Assembly (NCBI RefSeq): GCF_035818615.1
Contig: NZ_JAYKZY010000002.1
Location: forward strand, 250,501 to 314,500
DNA: 64,000 nucleotides
Origin: Sphingobium sp. CR2-8
GTDB taxonomy: Bacteria > Pseudomonadota > Alphaproteobacteria > Sphingomonadales > Sphingomonadaceae
Direction: 5' to 3'
Numbering within the stretch: the first letter of the stretch is position 1; every line of letters starts with the position of its first letter. Position numbers and translations under genes: made by a program. The notes under the pieces are model-generated. The model saw nothing but the letters and a program-made list of their open reading frames with translations. It was not told where the DNA came from and did no database searches. Shown here in pieces: positions 27,205 through 36,906 of the stretch.

Positions 27205-28074
27205 ATGGAACTCAAAACCCTCATCGGCGAACCCTGGTCCGACTATGGCCTGCTCGATTCGGGCGACGGGCGAAAGCTCGAACGCTATGGCCGCTTCCGC
27301 TTCATCCGCCCCGAACCGCAGGCGATGTGGAAGCCCGCGACGACCGACTGGCGCGCCGACGGCGAATTCATCCCCGGATCGGACGAGGATGGCGGCGGCC
27401 GCTGGTATTATGAAAAGCCGATCCCGGCCGAAGGATGGCCGCTTCACTGGCGCGAGGTCACCTTCCAGTCCAGTTGCACGCCCTTCCGTCACCTCGGCTT
27501 CTTCCCCGACATGGCGCCGATCTGGGACGATCTGCGCGCCACCTATGCCGACAAGCCCGATGCGGAAGTCATGAACCTGTTCGGCTATACCGGCGTCGGC
27601 ACGCTGGCCCTGTCGGCGGGCGGCGCGCGCATGGTGCATGTCGACGCATCCAAGAAATCGGTGGCGCAGGCCCGCGCCAACGCCGCGCTGTCGGGCATGG
27701 AGGACAAGCCGGTTCGCTGGATCGTGGAGGACGCCGCCAAGTTCGTCGCCCGCGAAGTGCGCCGCAATCGCCGCTATGACGGCATATTGCTCGACCCGCC
27801 CAAATATGGCCGCGGCCCCGACGGCGAAGTCTGGCGGCTGGAGGAAGACCTGCCTGGTCTCATCGCCAATTGCCGCGCGCTGCTGGACGCGGACAGCCGC
27901 TTCCTGTTCCTGACCGTCTATGCCGTGCGCATGTCGGCGCTGGCGATCGGCGAATTGCTGCGCCAGGCCTTCGCCGACCTGCCCGGCACGGTCGAGGCGG
28001 GCGAACTGGCGGTGCGCGAAGAAGCGCGCGGCATCGCCCTGCCGACCGCGATCTGGGCGCGCTGGAAGCGGTAA
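27205..28074 (+). CDS. Class I SAM-dependent methyltransferase (rRNA methylase-like)
   Basis: 289 residues. The SAM-binding motif I is NLFGYTGVGTLALSAGG (near residue 124), the acidic residue ending the second strand is in VHVDAS, and motif IV is LLDPPKYGRGPDG (near 195). This combination is found in the COG1092 rRNA cytosine-5 methyltransferase group. The N-terminal 110 residues lack the PUA domain of RlmI, so the exact target is uncertain. It starts 12 bp behind thrC and is probably co-transcribed. Confidence 0.85.
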   Translation: MELKTLIGEPWSDYGLLDSGDGRKLERYGRFRFIRPEPQAMWKPATTDWRADGEFIPGSDEDGGGRWYYEKPIPAEGWPLHWREVTFQSSCTPFRHLGFFPDMAPIWDDLRATYADKPDAEVMNLFGYTGVGTLALSAGGARMVHVDASKKSVAQARANAALSGMEDKPVRWIVEDAAKFVAREVRRNRRYDGILLDPPKYGRGPDGEVWRLEEDLPGLIANCRALLDADSRFLFLTVYAVRMSALAIGELLRQAFADLPGTVEAGELAVREEARGIALPTAIWARWKR

Positions 28075-28159
28075 GGCGCAAAGCCGAACGGTTCGTCGCA
28101 CCCTATAGTTTTTGTAAACCATTCCTGTCCTAGCGTCGCGGCCAGCAAAAAGGTCGCGC

Positions 28160-29998
28160 ATGTTCAACTCTCTCACCGCCCGGATCGCTGCCTTCGGCAC
28201 GCTGGTCTTCCTGGCCCTTTTGGCGCTTATCGGCCTGCTGGTCGATGCGTCGACCCAGACGCGCGACAGCTTCCGCTGGGTCACGCACTCCGCCGACGTG
28301 ATCGAGACGATGGACGACGCCCTGTCCGCCCTGCGCGAAGCCGAGTCCGCGCAGCGTGGTTTCGTGCTGACCCGCAACGCAGCCTTTGCCAATCCGGCGG
28401 ACGCCAATATCCAGGCGTCGCGCCGGGCGATGGACCGCCTGGCCCGTCTGACAGCCGACAATCCGGCGCAGGGCATGCGGGCGCACGAACTGCGTGATTT
28501 GATGGAAAGGCGCACGTCCATGCTGCGCGCCACGCTGATCCAGGCGCGGGAGGGCAATTTCGACCAGGCGCGCACGACGATCGCGCGCGGCGTGGGGCGC
28601 GACCTGATGAGCACGATCACGCTGCGCGTCGGCAGCTTCCTGGCGGAGGAACGCGCGCTGCGCCTGACCCGGATAGAGGCCGCCGATCGGCGTCTGGCCT
28701 GGGTCCGGCAATTGGCGCTGGTCGGCGGGCCGATCATCGCGCTGGCGATCCTGTCGGTGGCGGCCTTGCTGATCTGGGGCATCCGTCGCCCGGTTGGCCT
28801 CATTCGTCGGGCGATGGATGCGCTGGGGCAGGGCGATCGTGCGACGCGCGTCACCCAATCCATGGGGTCGCAGGAATTTGCGGCGCTGGCGGACGGTTAC
28901 AACGCCATGGCGGACCGGTTGCAGGTCGCGATCGCCGAGCAGGGGCATAGCGAACGCGAGCTCAAGGTCGCCCATGACGAACTGACGCGCAACAGTGAGA
29001 CGTTGCGCGAACGCAGCGACGTGATCGCCCTGCTGGGCGGCATGGCCCACCGGATGCAGGCCGCCCGCACCGACGAGGAACTGGCGCAGGTCATCCGTGT
29101 CTTCGTGCCGCGCGTGCTGCCGGGCATCCCGGGTGCGCTCTACGCCCATAATAACAGCCGCAACCTGCTGGTGCCGATCACCGGATGGGGCGGATTCCAA
29201 CCGCGCGAGGATGGTTTCGCCCCGGACCAGTGCTGGGCGCTGCGCCGGGGCCAGAGCCATTGCGTCACGCAGCCGGGCAGCGACATCGTCTGCGCGCACA
29301 CCCACCCCAGTGTCGATGGCGACGGCATCTATCATTGCGAACCCCTGCTCGCGGGCGGGGAAGTGATCGGCACCCTCTATCTCGAAGGCGTGGTGGAGGA
29401 CGAAAGCCGGTTCCGCCTGACCGTGATGGCGGAAAATATCAGTTCCGCGCTGGTCAACCACCGCCTGCAAAGGGGCTTGCGCGAACAGACGATCCGCGAC
29501 CCGCTGACCGGCCTGTTCAACCGCCGCTATATGCAGGAATCGCTGACGATCGAGATCGCCCGGTCGCGCCGCTCCGGCGCGCCGCTCAGCGTGGTCATGT
29601 GCGACGTCGACCATTTTAAGCGGTTCAACGACGAGTTCGGCCATGACGCGGGCGACGCCGTGCTGCAATCGGTCGCGACCGAAATGCGCAACCGCTTTCG
29701 CGACGGCGACATCGTGTGCCGCTATGGCGGGGAAGAATTCGCGATCATCGCGCCGGGCGCCACGGCACAGGCGCTGGCCTCCCGGGTCGAACTGGTGCGC
29801 AAGGCGATTGCGGAAATCGCCCTGCGCCAGGGCGGGCGGGCGCTGGGGTCGACCAGCATGTCCTTCGGCATCGCCACCTGGGACGACAAGATGGCGGGCG
29901 ACGGCTCGACCCTGCTCCAGACCGCCGACGCGGCCCTCTACCGGGCGAAGCGCGAAGGGCGCAACCGCACGGTCGTCGATCTGCCCAACGCCGCCTGA
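28160..29998 (+). CDS. Membrane diguanylate cyclase (CHASE3-HAMP-GAF-GGDEF)
   Basis: 612 residues. Two membrane helices (about 10-28 and 180-210) enclose a periplasmic CHASE3 domain with the signature ALREAESAQRGFVLTRN. A HAMP segment, a GAF-like domain (about 290-430) and a C-terminal GGDEF domain follow. The active-site loop is RYGGEEF near residue 520, and RDGD five residues before it is the product-binding inhibitory I-site. It should make c-di-GMP from two GTP in response to an envelope signal, with feedback inhibition. No EAL domain. A single gene. Confidence 0.94.
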   Translation: MFNSLTARIAAFGTLVFLALLALIGLLVDASTQTRDSFRWVTHSADVIETMDDALSALREAESAQRGFVLTRNAAFANPADANIQASRRAMDRLARLTADNPAQGMRAHELRDLMERRTSMLRATLIQAREGNFDQARTTIARGVGRDLMSTITLRVGSFLAEERALRLTRIEAADRRLAWVRQLALVGGPIIALAILSVAALLIWGIRRPVGLIRRAMDALGQGDRATRVTQSMGSQEFAALADGYNAMADRLQVAIAEQGHSERELKVAHDELTRNSETLRERSDVIALLGGMAHRMQAARTDEELAQVIRVFVPRVLPGIPGALYAHNNSRNLLVPITGWGGFQPREDGFAPDQCWALRRGQSHCVTQPGSDIVCAHTHPSVDGDGIYHCEPLLAGGEVIGTLYLEGVVEDESRFRLTVMAENISSALVNHRLQRGLREQTIRDPLTGLFNRRYMQESLTIEIARSRRSGAPLSVVMCDVDHFKRFNDEFGHDAGDAVLQSVATEMRNRFRDGDIVCRYGGEEFAIIAPGATAQALASRVELVRKAIAEIALRQGGRALGSTSMSFGIATWDDKMAGDGSTLLQTADAALYRAKREGRNRTVVDLPNAA

Positions 29999-30007
29999 TC
30001 GACGAGT

Positions 30008-30144
30008 TATACCAGAATGCGATGATGCTGACCCATAGGGCAGTTCCCCGGCGAAGGCCGGGGTCCAGTTCTGGGCGCGGGACTGGGCCCCGGCCTACGC
30101 CGGGGAACAACTGGCTATAGGTTTCTATCAATGCATCTTGGCAT
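30008..30144. repeat. Family A palindromic repeat, long copy (MITE-like), copy 4
   Basis: Second full-length copy, about 137 bp, matching 8658-8795 over its whole length with scattered changes. The outer arms (TATACCAGAATGCGATGATG and the inverted end near ATGCATCTTGGCAT) are imperfect complements. Its right end supplies the last codons and the stop of the leftward NTF2-like gene. Confidence 0.85.
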
Positions 30145-30533
30145 TACGCCAGCGTCAGATAGAGTTCCGCCTCGATCACCCATGTGCCGCCCACCGCCCG
30201 CCACTTGGCGCTGTAGCGGCCCGACGCCAGCAGATCGCCACTGGACACGGCGACGCCCTGCCACCGGCCATGCTCCATGGCGATCGGTTCGACCGGCGAC
30301 GCGACGATGGCGTCAGGCGTACGAGTATAGACCAGCCGATCAGGCGCAGCGAACTCGCGCTTCCACGCCAGCAACTGCGCCTTCCGCCCCGCGATCACCG
30401 CGCTGTCGGTGCCGGTAACCATCACCACGTCCATCGCCAGCAATGGCCCGATGGCGGCCAGGTCGCCGTCCGCCAGCGCCCGATTGAACGCGGCCCGCGC
30501 CAAACGAATGGCAAGGTCGGCGGTAGCAGTCAT
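30144..30533 (-). CDS. NTF2/SnoaL-like (DUF4440-type) small protein
   Basis: 129 residues with the alpha-plus-beta cone fold expected of the NTF2-like superfamily: RAAFNRALADGDLAAIGPLLAMDVVMVTGTDS at the N-terminus, then strands VYTRTPDAIVAS, GRWQGVAV and GRYSAKWRAVGGTWVIEAELYLTLA. Members include steroid isomerases and many enzymes without known substrate, so no reaction is assigned. The start at 30533 is chosen over a longer reading that would translate a family B repeat. Its stop lies at the edge of the long family A repeat. Confidence 0.8.
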   Translation of the reverse strand: MTATADLAIRLARAAFNRALADGDLAAIGPLLAMDVVMVTGTDSAVIAGRKAQLLAWKREFAAPDRLVYTRTPDAIVASPVEPIAMEHGRWQGVAVSSGDLLASGRYSAKWRAVGGTWVIEAELYLTLA

Positions 30534-30569
30534 GCACAAGCCCGCGTCACAAAGGGATTTTCTATTAAT

Positions 30570-30627
30570 CCGTTCGGGCTGAGCTTGTCGAAGCCCCACC
30601 CTTCCTTGAAAAATGGAAGGCTCTTTG
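30570..30627. repeat. Intergenic repeat family B, partial copy
   Basis: CCGTTCGGGCTGAGCTTGTC followed by GAAGCCCC, as at 24955, and a small hairpin CCTTCC...GGAAGG; the inverted right arm is missing. It lies in the gap upstream of the NTF2-like gene. Confidence 0.75.
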
Positions 30628-30689
30628 ACATTTGAGAGAGGTACGTAACTCGTTCAAACAGGGCGAACAGCGTAAAGATGATTTCGAAC

Positions 30690-30995
30690 TTACCCGCACC
30701 GCGCCGACAGTATCACCATCGCCGCATCGTAGCTGACCGTCAGCCGATCCGGCCGGAAGTCCATCGTCATCGCCATGCCGGGACCGCCCCAGCGCAGCGT
30801 CTTCGCACCAGACGCCTTGAGCAGGTCCACGCCGATCTGCGCATCGGCTTTCTGCCCGTGGAACCGGTCTAGGCCCTCATTCTTACACGGCCCGTCGGCA
30901 ACAGCAGGCGGCGAGGTCGGCCCCGACCCGTTCGCGCCTGCACAGGCGGTCAGGCCCAGAACCATCAGCCCCACGATCCCCATCCGCATCGCCAC
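30690..30995 (-). CDS. I78 family peptidase inhibitor-like lipoprotein
   Basis: 101 residues with a signal peptide and lipobox LTAC (Cys near residue 18). The mature part has the Cys of DGPCKNEGLDRFHGQ, then LRWGGPGMAMTMDFRPDRLTVSYDA and a terminal Cys, the pattern of the I78 (elastase inhibitor, PF11720) family. The two Cys probably form a disulfide. It would protect the periplasm from serine proteases. It starts four bases behind the rnd stop, so the two genes are co-transcribed. Confidence 0.85.
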   Translation of the reverse strand: MAMRMGIVGLMVLGLTACAGANGSGPTSPPAVADGPCKNEGLDRFHGQKADAQIGVDLLKASGAKTLRWGGPGMAMTMDFRPDRLTVSYDAAMVILSARCG

Positions 30996-30999
30996 TCTC

Positions 31000-32166
31000 T
31001 TACTCCGTGCGCGTCATCTTCAACCGGCCATTCTTGACCGCAAAGGCCATGCGGCCTTCGACCAGGTCAACCGCGTCGCGGCCAAATTGTTCATAACGCC
31101 AGCCTTCCAGGATGGAGAGGCCTTCGCGCACGCCTGCCGCCAGAGCGTCAATATCATCGGTCCGCGCGATCAGTCGCGCCGCGACATTGATGTCGCGCGA
31201 CCGGATCTTGAGCAGCAGCTTGAGCAGGTCGGCGACCAGCGCGCCGTCCTTGCCCAGCCCCGGCCGCTTGGGATCGCGCTCGGGCATCTCCTCCTTGTCG
31301 AGCGGCTGGTGCCTGGCGAGCGCGCTCATCAACCGCGCGCCGATATCGTTGGTGCGCCAGGTGGCAGACAGGCCGCGTACCTTGCCCAAATCCTCCTGGG
31401 TGCGCGGCGGGTGGCTGGCGATGTCGGCCAGCGTCTCGTCCTTCACGATCCGCCCGCGCGGCAGGTTCTTGTCCTGCGCCTCGATCTCGCGCCACGCCGC
31501 CAGCGCCTTCAAACGGCCCAGCACGTCCGCCTTCTTGCTGGCGATCCGCACCCGCTGCCACGCCTGCTGCGGGTCGTTTTCATAATGGGACGGGTCGCTG
31601 ATCCGCTCCATCTCCTGGTCCAGCCAGTCGCCGCGCCCGGTCTTGCGCAATTCTTCCAGCATCTTGGGGAAGATCTGGATCAGGTAAGTGACGTCGCCGA
31701 TCGCATAGTCGATCTGCCGTTTGTCCAGCGGTCGTCGCGCCCAATCGGTAAAGCGCGCGCCCTTGTCCAGCACCACGCCCATCCACGCGTCGACCAGATT
31801 GCCATAGCCGATCTGTTCGCCCAGCCCCAGCGCCATCGCCGCGATCTGCGTGTCGAACATCGGATGCGGCGTCTTGCCGGTCAGGTTGTGGACGATCTCG
31901 ATATCCTGCCCACCGGCATGGAAGACCTTCAGGACATCCTCATTGTTCACCAGCAGGTCAAGCAGGGGCTTCATGTCCAGCCCCGGCGCCTTGGGGTCGA
32001 TCGCGGCGGCCTCGTTCGGGTCGGCGACCTGGACCAGGCACAGTTCGGGCCAATAGCTGTTTTCCCGCATGAACTCGGTATCGACGGCGATGTAGGGGGA
32101 TTTTGCGATGCGGGCGCAGAAATCGGAAAGCGTCTTGCTGTCGGTAATCAGCGGATGAATTTGCAT
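31000..32166 (-). CDS. rnd: Ribonuclease D
   Basis: A 388-residue 3'-5' exoribonuclease acting on tRNA precursors. The DEDD exonuclease residues are visible: VDTEF near residue 26, the [11 protein letters not shown] region near 105, and YAIGDVTYL near 150; an HRDC domain follows (about 205-285). The start at 32166 (MQIHPLITD) gives the family N-terminus; the frame upstream lacks a ribosome site and runs towards aspS, from which this gene is divergent. Confidence 0.95.
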   Translation of the reverse strand: MQIHPLITDSKTLSDFCARIAKSPYIAVDTEFMRENSYWPELCLVQVADPNEAAAIDPKAPGLDMKPLLDLLVNNEDVLKVFHAGGQDIEIVHNLTGKTPHPMFDTQIAAMALGLGEQIGYGNLVDAWMGVVLDKGARFTDWARRPLDKRQIDYAIGDVTYLIQIFPKMLEELRKTGRGDWLDQEMERISDPSHYENDPQQAWQRVRIASKKADVLGRLKALAAWREIEAQDKNLPRGRIVKDETLADIASHPPRTQEDLGKVRGLSATWRTNDIGARLMSALARHQPLDKEEMPERDPKRPGLGKDGALVADLLKLLLKIRSRDINVAARLIARTDDIDALAAGVREGLSILEGWRYEQFGRDAVDLVEGRMAFAVKNGRLKMTRTE

Positions 32167-32294
32167 ATGGTCTTCGATCTTATTATGGGCTGGCCCGCGC
32201 CCCGGCGGACTGGTCAATTCTTGACGGGACTGGTCATAGCGGGGCCGCAACACTTTGTCATTTCCGTAAAACGAAGCTGAAAGACCAAAACGCC

Positions 32295-34079
32295 ATGCAC
32301 GCCTATCGCACCCACACCTGCGGCGCCCTGACCACGGCAGAGGTCGGCAATGACGTCCGCGTGTCGGGCTGGGTGCATCGCAAGCGCGACCATGGCGGCG
32401 TCCTCTTCGTCGATCTGCGCGACCATTATGGCATCACGCAGGTCGTGGCGAAGGCCGACAGCGATCCGCTTCGCACGCTGGAATCGCTCCGCCTCGAATC
32501 CGTCGTGACGATCGCGGGCAAGGTCGTCGCCCGCGCCGCCGAAGCCATCAACCCGCGCATGGCGACCGGCGAGATCGAGATCGTGGCCGACAGCGTGACG
32601 GTGCTTTCCACCGCCGCCGAACTGCCGCTGCCGGTCGCGGGCGAGCAGGAGTACCCGGAAGACATCCGCCTGCGCTACCGCTTCCTCGACCTGCGCCGCG
32701 AGACGCTGCACGCCAATATCGTCAAGCGCACCAGGATCATTTCCGACATGCGCCGCCGCATGGAAGGCATCGGTTTCACCGAATATTCCACGCCGATCCT
32801 GACCGCCTCTTCGCCAGAAGGCGCGCGCGACTTTCTGGTGCCCAGCCGCATCCATGCGGGCAAATTCTACGCCCTGCCACAGGCCCCGCAGCAATATAAG
32901 CAGTTGCTGATGGTGGCAGGCTTCGACCGCTATTTCCAGATCGCCCCCTGCTTCCGCGACGAAGACCCGCGCGCCGATCGCCTGCCCGGCGAATTCTACC
33001 AGCTCGACCTTGAAATGAGCTTCGTGACCCAGGAAGATGTCTGGAACACGATGGAGCCGGTCATCGCGCAGGTGTTCGAACAGTTCGCCGACGGCAAGCC
33101 GGTAACCCCGGCAGGCAGCTTCCCGCGCATTCCCCATGCCGAGGCGCTGCTGAAATATGGCAGCGACAAGCCCGACCTGCGCAACCCCATCCTCATCACC
33201 GACGTGACCGAGCATTTCGTCGGCTCCGGCTTCGGCATCTTCGCGTCGCTGGTCGACAGCGGCAGCGTCATCCGCGCGATCCCGGCCCCCGGCGCAGGCG
33301 CAGGCAGCCGCAAATTCTTCGACGAAATGAACAATTGGGCGCGCGGCGAGGGCTATTCGGGCCTGGGCTATATCAACATCAAGGATGGCGTCCCCGGCGG
33401 CCCGATCGCTAAGAACCATGGCGAGGAAGCGACCGCAAAGCTGATCGCAGCGCTCGGCCTCGGTCCCAATGACGGCGTCTTCTTCGCGGCGGGCAAGGAA
33501 TCGCAGGCCGCCAAGCTCGCCGGCCTGGCGCGCACCCGCGTCGCCGAAACGCTCGACCTCATCGACAAGGATCGCTTCGACCTGTGCTGGATCGTGGACT
33601 TCCCCTTCTACGAATATGACGAAGACACCAAGTCGGTCGATTTCGCGCACAACCCCTTCTCGATGCCGCAGGGCGGTTTGGACGCGCTGAACAATCAGGA
33701 TCCGCTGACGATCAACGCCTATCAATATGACATGGTCTGCAACGGCTATGAAATCGCATCGGGATCGATCCGCAACCAGTCGCCCGAACTGATGGTCAAG
33801 GCGTTCGAACTGGTCGGCCTTAGCCAGCAGGACGTGGAGGATCGCTTCGGCGGCCTCTACCGCGCCTTCCAATATGGCGCGCCGCCCCATGGCGGCATGG
33901 CTGCGGGCGTCGATCGCATCGTGATGCTGTTGTGCGGCGCGCAGAATCTGCGCGAAATCACGCTGTTCCCGATGAACCAGCGCGCCGAAGACCTGCTGAT
34001 GGGCGCGCCCAGCGCTGCCGAATTCAAGCAACTGCGCGAACTCCACGTCCGCGTCGTGGAGCCGCAGGCGAAAGCATAA
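32295..34079 (+). CDS. aspS: Aspartyl-tRNA synthetase
   Basis: 594 residues, class II synthetase. It has the OB-fold anticodon domain ([21 protein letters not shown] near residue 26), motif 2 ([21 protein letters not shown] near 220), the bacterial GAD insertion (about 280-420) and motif 3 ([15 protein letters not shown] near 535). The bacterial-type, non-discriminating form cannot be ruled in or out by eye. A single gene with its own start behind a 128-bp divergent gap. Confidence 0.97.
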   Translation: MHAYRTHTCGALTTAEVGNDVRVSGWVHRKRDHGGVLFVDLRDHYGITQVVAKADSDPLRTLESLRLESVVTIAGKVVARAAEAINPRMATGEIEIVADSVTVLSTAAELPLPVAGEQEYPEDIRLRYRFLDLRRETLHANIVKRTRIISDMRRRMEGIGFTEYSTPILTASSPEGARDFLVPSRIHAGKFYALPQAPQQYKQLLMVAGFDRYFQIAPCFRDEDPRADRLPGEFYQLDLEMSFVTQEDVWNTMEPVIAQVFEQFADGKPVTPAGSFPRIPHAEALLKYGSDKPDLRNPILITDVTEHFVGSGFGIFASLVDSGSVIRAIPAPGAGAGSRKFFDEMNNWARGEGYSGLGYINIKDGVPGGPIAKNHGEEATAKLIAALGLGPNDGVFFAAGKESQAAKLAGLARTRVAETLDLIDKDRFDLCWIVDFPFYEYDEDTKSVDFAHNPFSMPQGGLDALNNQDPLTINAYQYDMVCNGYEIASGSIRNQSPELMVKAFELVGLSQQDVEDRFGGLYRAFQYGAPPHGGMAAGVDRIVMLLCGAQNLREITLFPMNQRAEDLLMGAPSAAEFKQLRELHVRVVEPQAKA

Positions 34080-34103
34080 ACGGCTTTAGCGCCGGAAGAC
34101 CCG

Positions 34104-34168
34104 TTCGCGCAGAGGCGCAGAGACGCGGAGATAAAAGCCCTCCGCGCCTCCGCGTCTCCGCGCGAGTC
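34104..34168. repeat. Intergenic repeat family C, copy 1
   Basis: Inverted repeat with arms near GAGGCGCAGAGACGCGGAG and CTCCGCGTCTCCGCGCG around a short A-rich centre (ATAAAAGCC). Related longer copies lie at 38944 and 39619. It fills the gap between aspS and ppk2. Confidence 0.85.
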
Positions 34169-34269
34169 CCCTTCTTTTGTCTTCCGACCGCCGCGACCGC
34201 GCGGCCCAGTTTGACTTTTCCCGCTCCAAAGCGTTGCCTGCCATAGCAACAGCATAGGAGACGCGCCCC

Positions 34270-35052
34270 ATGACCATCGACCTTGCCGATTACGAAAAGG
34301 GCGCGAAATATAAGGGCGACTACGACGCCGACCTGCTCGCCCTGCAACAGCGCCTCGCCAAGATTCAGGTCGCCCACATCCTCCACGGCAAGCGCAGCGT
34401 CATCCTGCTGGAGGGCTGGGACGCGGCGGGCAAGGGCGGCATCATCAAGCGGATGAGCGCCGACTGGGACCCGCGCTATTATCAGGTCCACCCCATTTCC
34501 GCCCCGACGCAGGAGGAACGCGACCATCATTTCCTCTGGCGCTTCTGGACGCGCCTGCCCGCCAGCCGCAATATCGGCGTCTTCGATCGCAGCTGGTACG
34601 GCCGCGTGCTGGTCGAGCGGGTCGAGGGCTTTTGCAGCAAGGCCGACTGGAAGCGCGGCTATGACGAAATCAATGCCTTCGAAAAGCAACTGGCGCAGGT
34701 CGGCACCAACTTCGTCAAGCTGTTCGTCCACATCACCCAGGACACGCAGGACGAACAGCTCGCCCAGCGGCTCGACACGCCCTGGAAGCGGTGGAAGACC
34801 GGCGCGGACGATTATCGCAACCGCGCCCGCCGCGCCGACTATCTCGACGCGATGCACACCATGTTCAAGAAGACCGACAGCAAACATGCGCCCTGGCACG
34901 TAATCGACAACAACCATCGCAAGGCTGGTCGCATCGCGGCGCTCACCTATGTCGCGGATCGGCTGGAAGCGCTGGTGCCGATGGATTTCCCGCCCGCCGA
35001 TCCCGAAGTCGTCAAACTCGCGCAAACGGCGTTCGGCTATAAAAGCAAATAA
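34270..35052 (+). CDS. Polyphosphate kinase 2 family protein
   Basis: 260 residues, P-loop kinase of the PPK2 family that moves phosphate between polyphosphate and nucleotides. Walker A is EGWDAAGKGG (residues 48-57), the catalytic Walker B/lid motif is FDRSWYGRV (105-113), and PWKRWKTGADDYRNR near 170 is the conserved lid-side block. The single-domain length fits class I or III enzymes; the preferred nucleotide cannot be told. A PhoB-box-like array begins at its stop codon and points to the next gene. Confidence 0.93.
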   Translation: MTIDLADYEKGAKYKGDYDADLLALQQRLAKIQVAHILHGKRSVILLEGWDAAGKGGIIKRMSADWDPRYYQVHPISAPTQEERDHHFLWRFWTRLPASRNIGVFDRSWYGRVLVERVEGFCSKADWKRGYDEINAFEKQLAQVGTNFVKLFVHITQDTQDEQLAQRLDTPWKRWKTGADDYRNRARRADYLDAMHTMFKKTDSKHAPWHVIDNNHRKAGRIAALTYVADRLEALVPMDFPPADPEVVKLAQTAFGYKSK

Positions 35053-35091
35053 TGTCAGTGCCTTGTCACAGAACTGTCATCAAAATCTAAC
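35052..35091 (+). promoter_or_regulatory. PhoB-box-like array of 11-bp-phased heptamers
   Basis: ATGTCAG (35052-35058), TTGTCAC (35063-35069) and CTGTCAT (35074-35080) are spaced exactly 11 bp, with a weaker fourth unit ATCTAAC (35085-35091). The E. coli Pho box is CTGTCAT-N4-CTGTCAT, so the array fits phosphate-response control by PhoB. It lies 35 bp upstream of the chemoreceptor start, a usual activator distance. Confidence 0.6.
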
Positions 35092-35126
35092 CGCCTGTTT
35101 ACCATTATCGGTCTAGATCATCGGCG

Positions 35127-36440
35127 ATGTTCGCAGCTTCCACCGCCTTACCCGCGTCGCCCCCGGCGATCGCACCGTCCCTGGACGCGCCCAGCCCCGT
35201 CATCCGGCTGGGTCGCCCGCTCAGCGAAGCGGTCGACTGGTTCCAGCGCGAATCGGGCCTGCGCCTGCTCCCGGTGCTGGACGCGGCCGACCGGCCGGTG
35301 GGCGCGATCTACGAGCGCGACATGCGCCGCATCCTGTTCAATCCCTTCGGCCACGCGCTGCTGCGCAATCCCAGTTTCGGCGGGCGGCTGGACGATCATG
35401 TCCGGCCCTGCGCCTGCGTCGAGCGATCCGCCGACGTGGAGGCACTGATCGACCTGTTCGCGGCGCAGGGCGCGGGATGCGAAGGGCTGATCGCAACGCA
35501 AGACGGCCTCTATCACGGCGTGCTGAACGGTCCGCTGCTGCTGCGCCTCGCGGCCGAGCGCGACGCGCGCGTGGCGCTGGCGCGCACCGCGCGGGTCGAA
35601 CATATCACCCAGGAAAGCGCCGCCTTCCGCCACGATATCGCGACGATGATCGCCGACATGGCGGCTATGGCCGAACGCTTGTCGGCGCTGGCGGGGCAGG
35701 CGGCGGACCGCGCGGCGGGCGACGGCGCGGAGTCGGCGGCGATGGCGGTCGCGGCCGCGCAGACGGCGGAGCGGCTGGCCGAACTCACAGCGGGCGGCAT
35801 GGAACTGGGCCAGTTGTTCCGCGCGATGGAGGCGGAGGCGCAGGCGGCGGGCGCCGCCATCGCCGAAGCGACGGCGCGCAGCCGGTCGGGCGTCGAACGC
35901 AGCACCGCGCTGCGGGTCGAGGCCGACGGCATAGGGGAGGTCATCGCCCTGATCGACAGCATCGCCCGCGCGACCGCCATGCTGGCGCTCAATGCGGGCA
36001 TAGAGGCGGCGCGCGCCGGTGAAGCGGGGCAGGGCTTCGCCGTGGTCGCGCGTGAAGTCAAATCGCTCGCGCAGCAGACGCGCGACGCGGCGGCGGGCAT
36101 CGCCGGGCGGATCGACCATATCCGCCTCGCCATCGGCGAAGTCGCGGCGGGCCATGCGCATATGGACGCCACCATGACCCGGGCCGATCGGCTGTCGGCG
36201 GCGGTGTTCGATGCGGTCGCGCGGCAAAGCGCGTTCAGCCGCACCATGGCGCAAAGCGTGGCCGAAGCGGGCTCGTCCAGCGCTCATATCCGCACCAGCG
36301 CCCGCCAGATCAGCGACAATGCCCAGGCTACGTCGCTCGCCGCGCGCGGCATGCGCGACGTCGCCGACGCCCTGGTGGACGAAGCGCATCGGCTGGAACA
36401 GCGGGCCGGCGGCTTCGTCGCCACCATCCGCGCAGCCTGA
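35127..36440 (+). CDS. Soluble methyl-accepting chemotaxis protein with N-terminal CBS-like pair
   Basis: 437 residues with no membrane segment. Residues about 25-145 resemble two CBS units ([25 protein letters not shown], then [20 protein letters not shown]) that may bind an adenine nucleotide. Residues about 155-430 are an antiparallel coiled coil with the signalling tip [20 protein letters not shown] (about 289-308). It should act in the cytosol through CheA/CheW. No C-terminal CheR-docking pentapeptide. A PhoB-box-like array precedes it, and ppk2 stands just upstream, suggesting a link to phosphate or polyphosphate state. Confidence 0.88.
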   Translation: MFAASTALPASPPAIAPSLDAPSPVIRLGRPLSEAVDWFQRESGLRLLPVLDAADRPVGAIYERDMRRILFNPFGHALLRNPSFGGRLDDHVRPCACVERSADVEALIDLFAAQGAGCEGLIATQDGLYHGVLNGPLLLRLAAERDARVALARTARVEHITQESAAFRHDIATMIADMAAMAERLSALAGQAADRAAGDGAESAAMAVAAAQTAERLAELTAGGMELGQLFRAMEAEAQAAGAAIAEATARSRSGVERSTALRVEADGIGEVIALIDSIARATAMLALNAGIEAARAGEAGQGFAVVAREVKSLAQQTRDAAAGIAGRIDHIRLAIGEVAAGHAHMDATMTRADRLSAAVFDAVARQSAFSRTMAQSVAEAGSSSAHIRTSARQISDNAQATSLAARGMRDVADALVDEAHRLEQRAGGFVATIRAA

Positions 36441-36569
36441 CGCCATAAATCAGGGCTGGCGCGCGGCACGAATCGCGCTAGGCTGTCCGTCCATAACAAC
36501 CGCATTGCCAGGCTGGCGGCCCAAAGGCCGGCATCGGGGCCATGCGAGGACACAAGAAGAGAGGACGCC

Positions 36570-36755
36570 ATGCTCGCAACGTTCGTCGGCACAGACCGTA
36601 CCAAAACCGCGATCAACCCCGCGCAGGTCACCTTCGTCACCCAGGTCAGCGACGGCACCCGCATCCGCTTCGGTGAAGGGCGCAGCGTCACCGTAACCGA
36701 ACCGATCGACGCGGTGCTCGAAAGCCTCAACCAGGCGCTGCGCCCCCACGAATAG
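36570..36755 (+). CDS. Small conserved-looking protein, FlbD-like in outline
   Basis: 61 residues, no signal peptide. The pattern of short beta strands (AINPAQVTFVTQV, TRIRFGEGRSVTV) and a C-terminal helix (IDAVLESLNQAL) recalls the small FlbD-type proteins encoded near flagellar genes, but the match is only in outline. AGAGGA stands about six bases before the ATG, and codon use fits the genome. Single gene between the chemoreceptor and a family A repeat. Confidence 0.6.
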   Translation: MLATFVGTDRTKTAINPAQVTFVTQVSDGTRIRFGEGRSVTVTEPIDAVLESLNQALRPHE

Positions 36756-36816
36756 GCGTTCGCCGCCGACCTGGAATGGGCTTCTCGACGAGCCTTGAAC
36801 GCGGCCCATTGAAACC

Positions 36817-36882
36817 GTTCCCCGGCGCAGGCCGGGGTCCAGTCGCGCACACGGAACTGTTCCCCGGCCTGCGCCGGGGAAC
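36817..36882. repeat. Family A palindromic repeat, core copy 5
   Basis: GTTCCCCGGCGCAGGCCGGG and its inverted arm in the gap between the small FlbD-like gene and the leftward beta-lactamase gene; both genes end at it, so it may act as a barrier. Confidence 0.9.
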
Positions 36883-36906
36883 GGCATAGTGCCGCCGTCC
36901 CGGACC

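Noticed and set aside
25774..28863. Very long open frame on the minus strand, over 1000 codons, antisense to thrC and the next genes
   Set aside because: Lies opposite to well-identified genes; such frames arise from high GC. No family motif, no ribosome site.
30640..30660. GTTC...GAAC pair near 30650 as another SOS box
   Set aside because: Halves are inverted and spaced nine bases; it does not fit GTTC-N7-GTTC.
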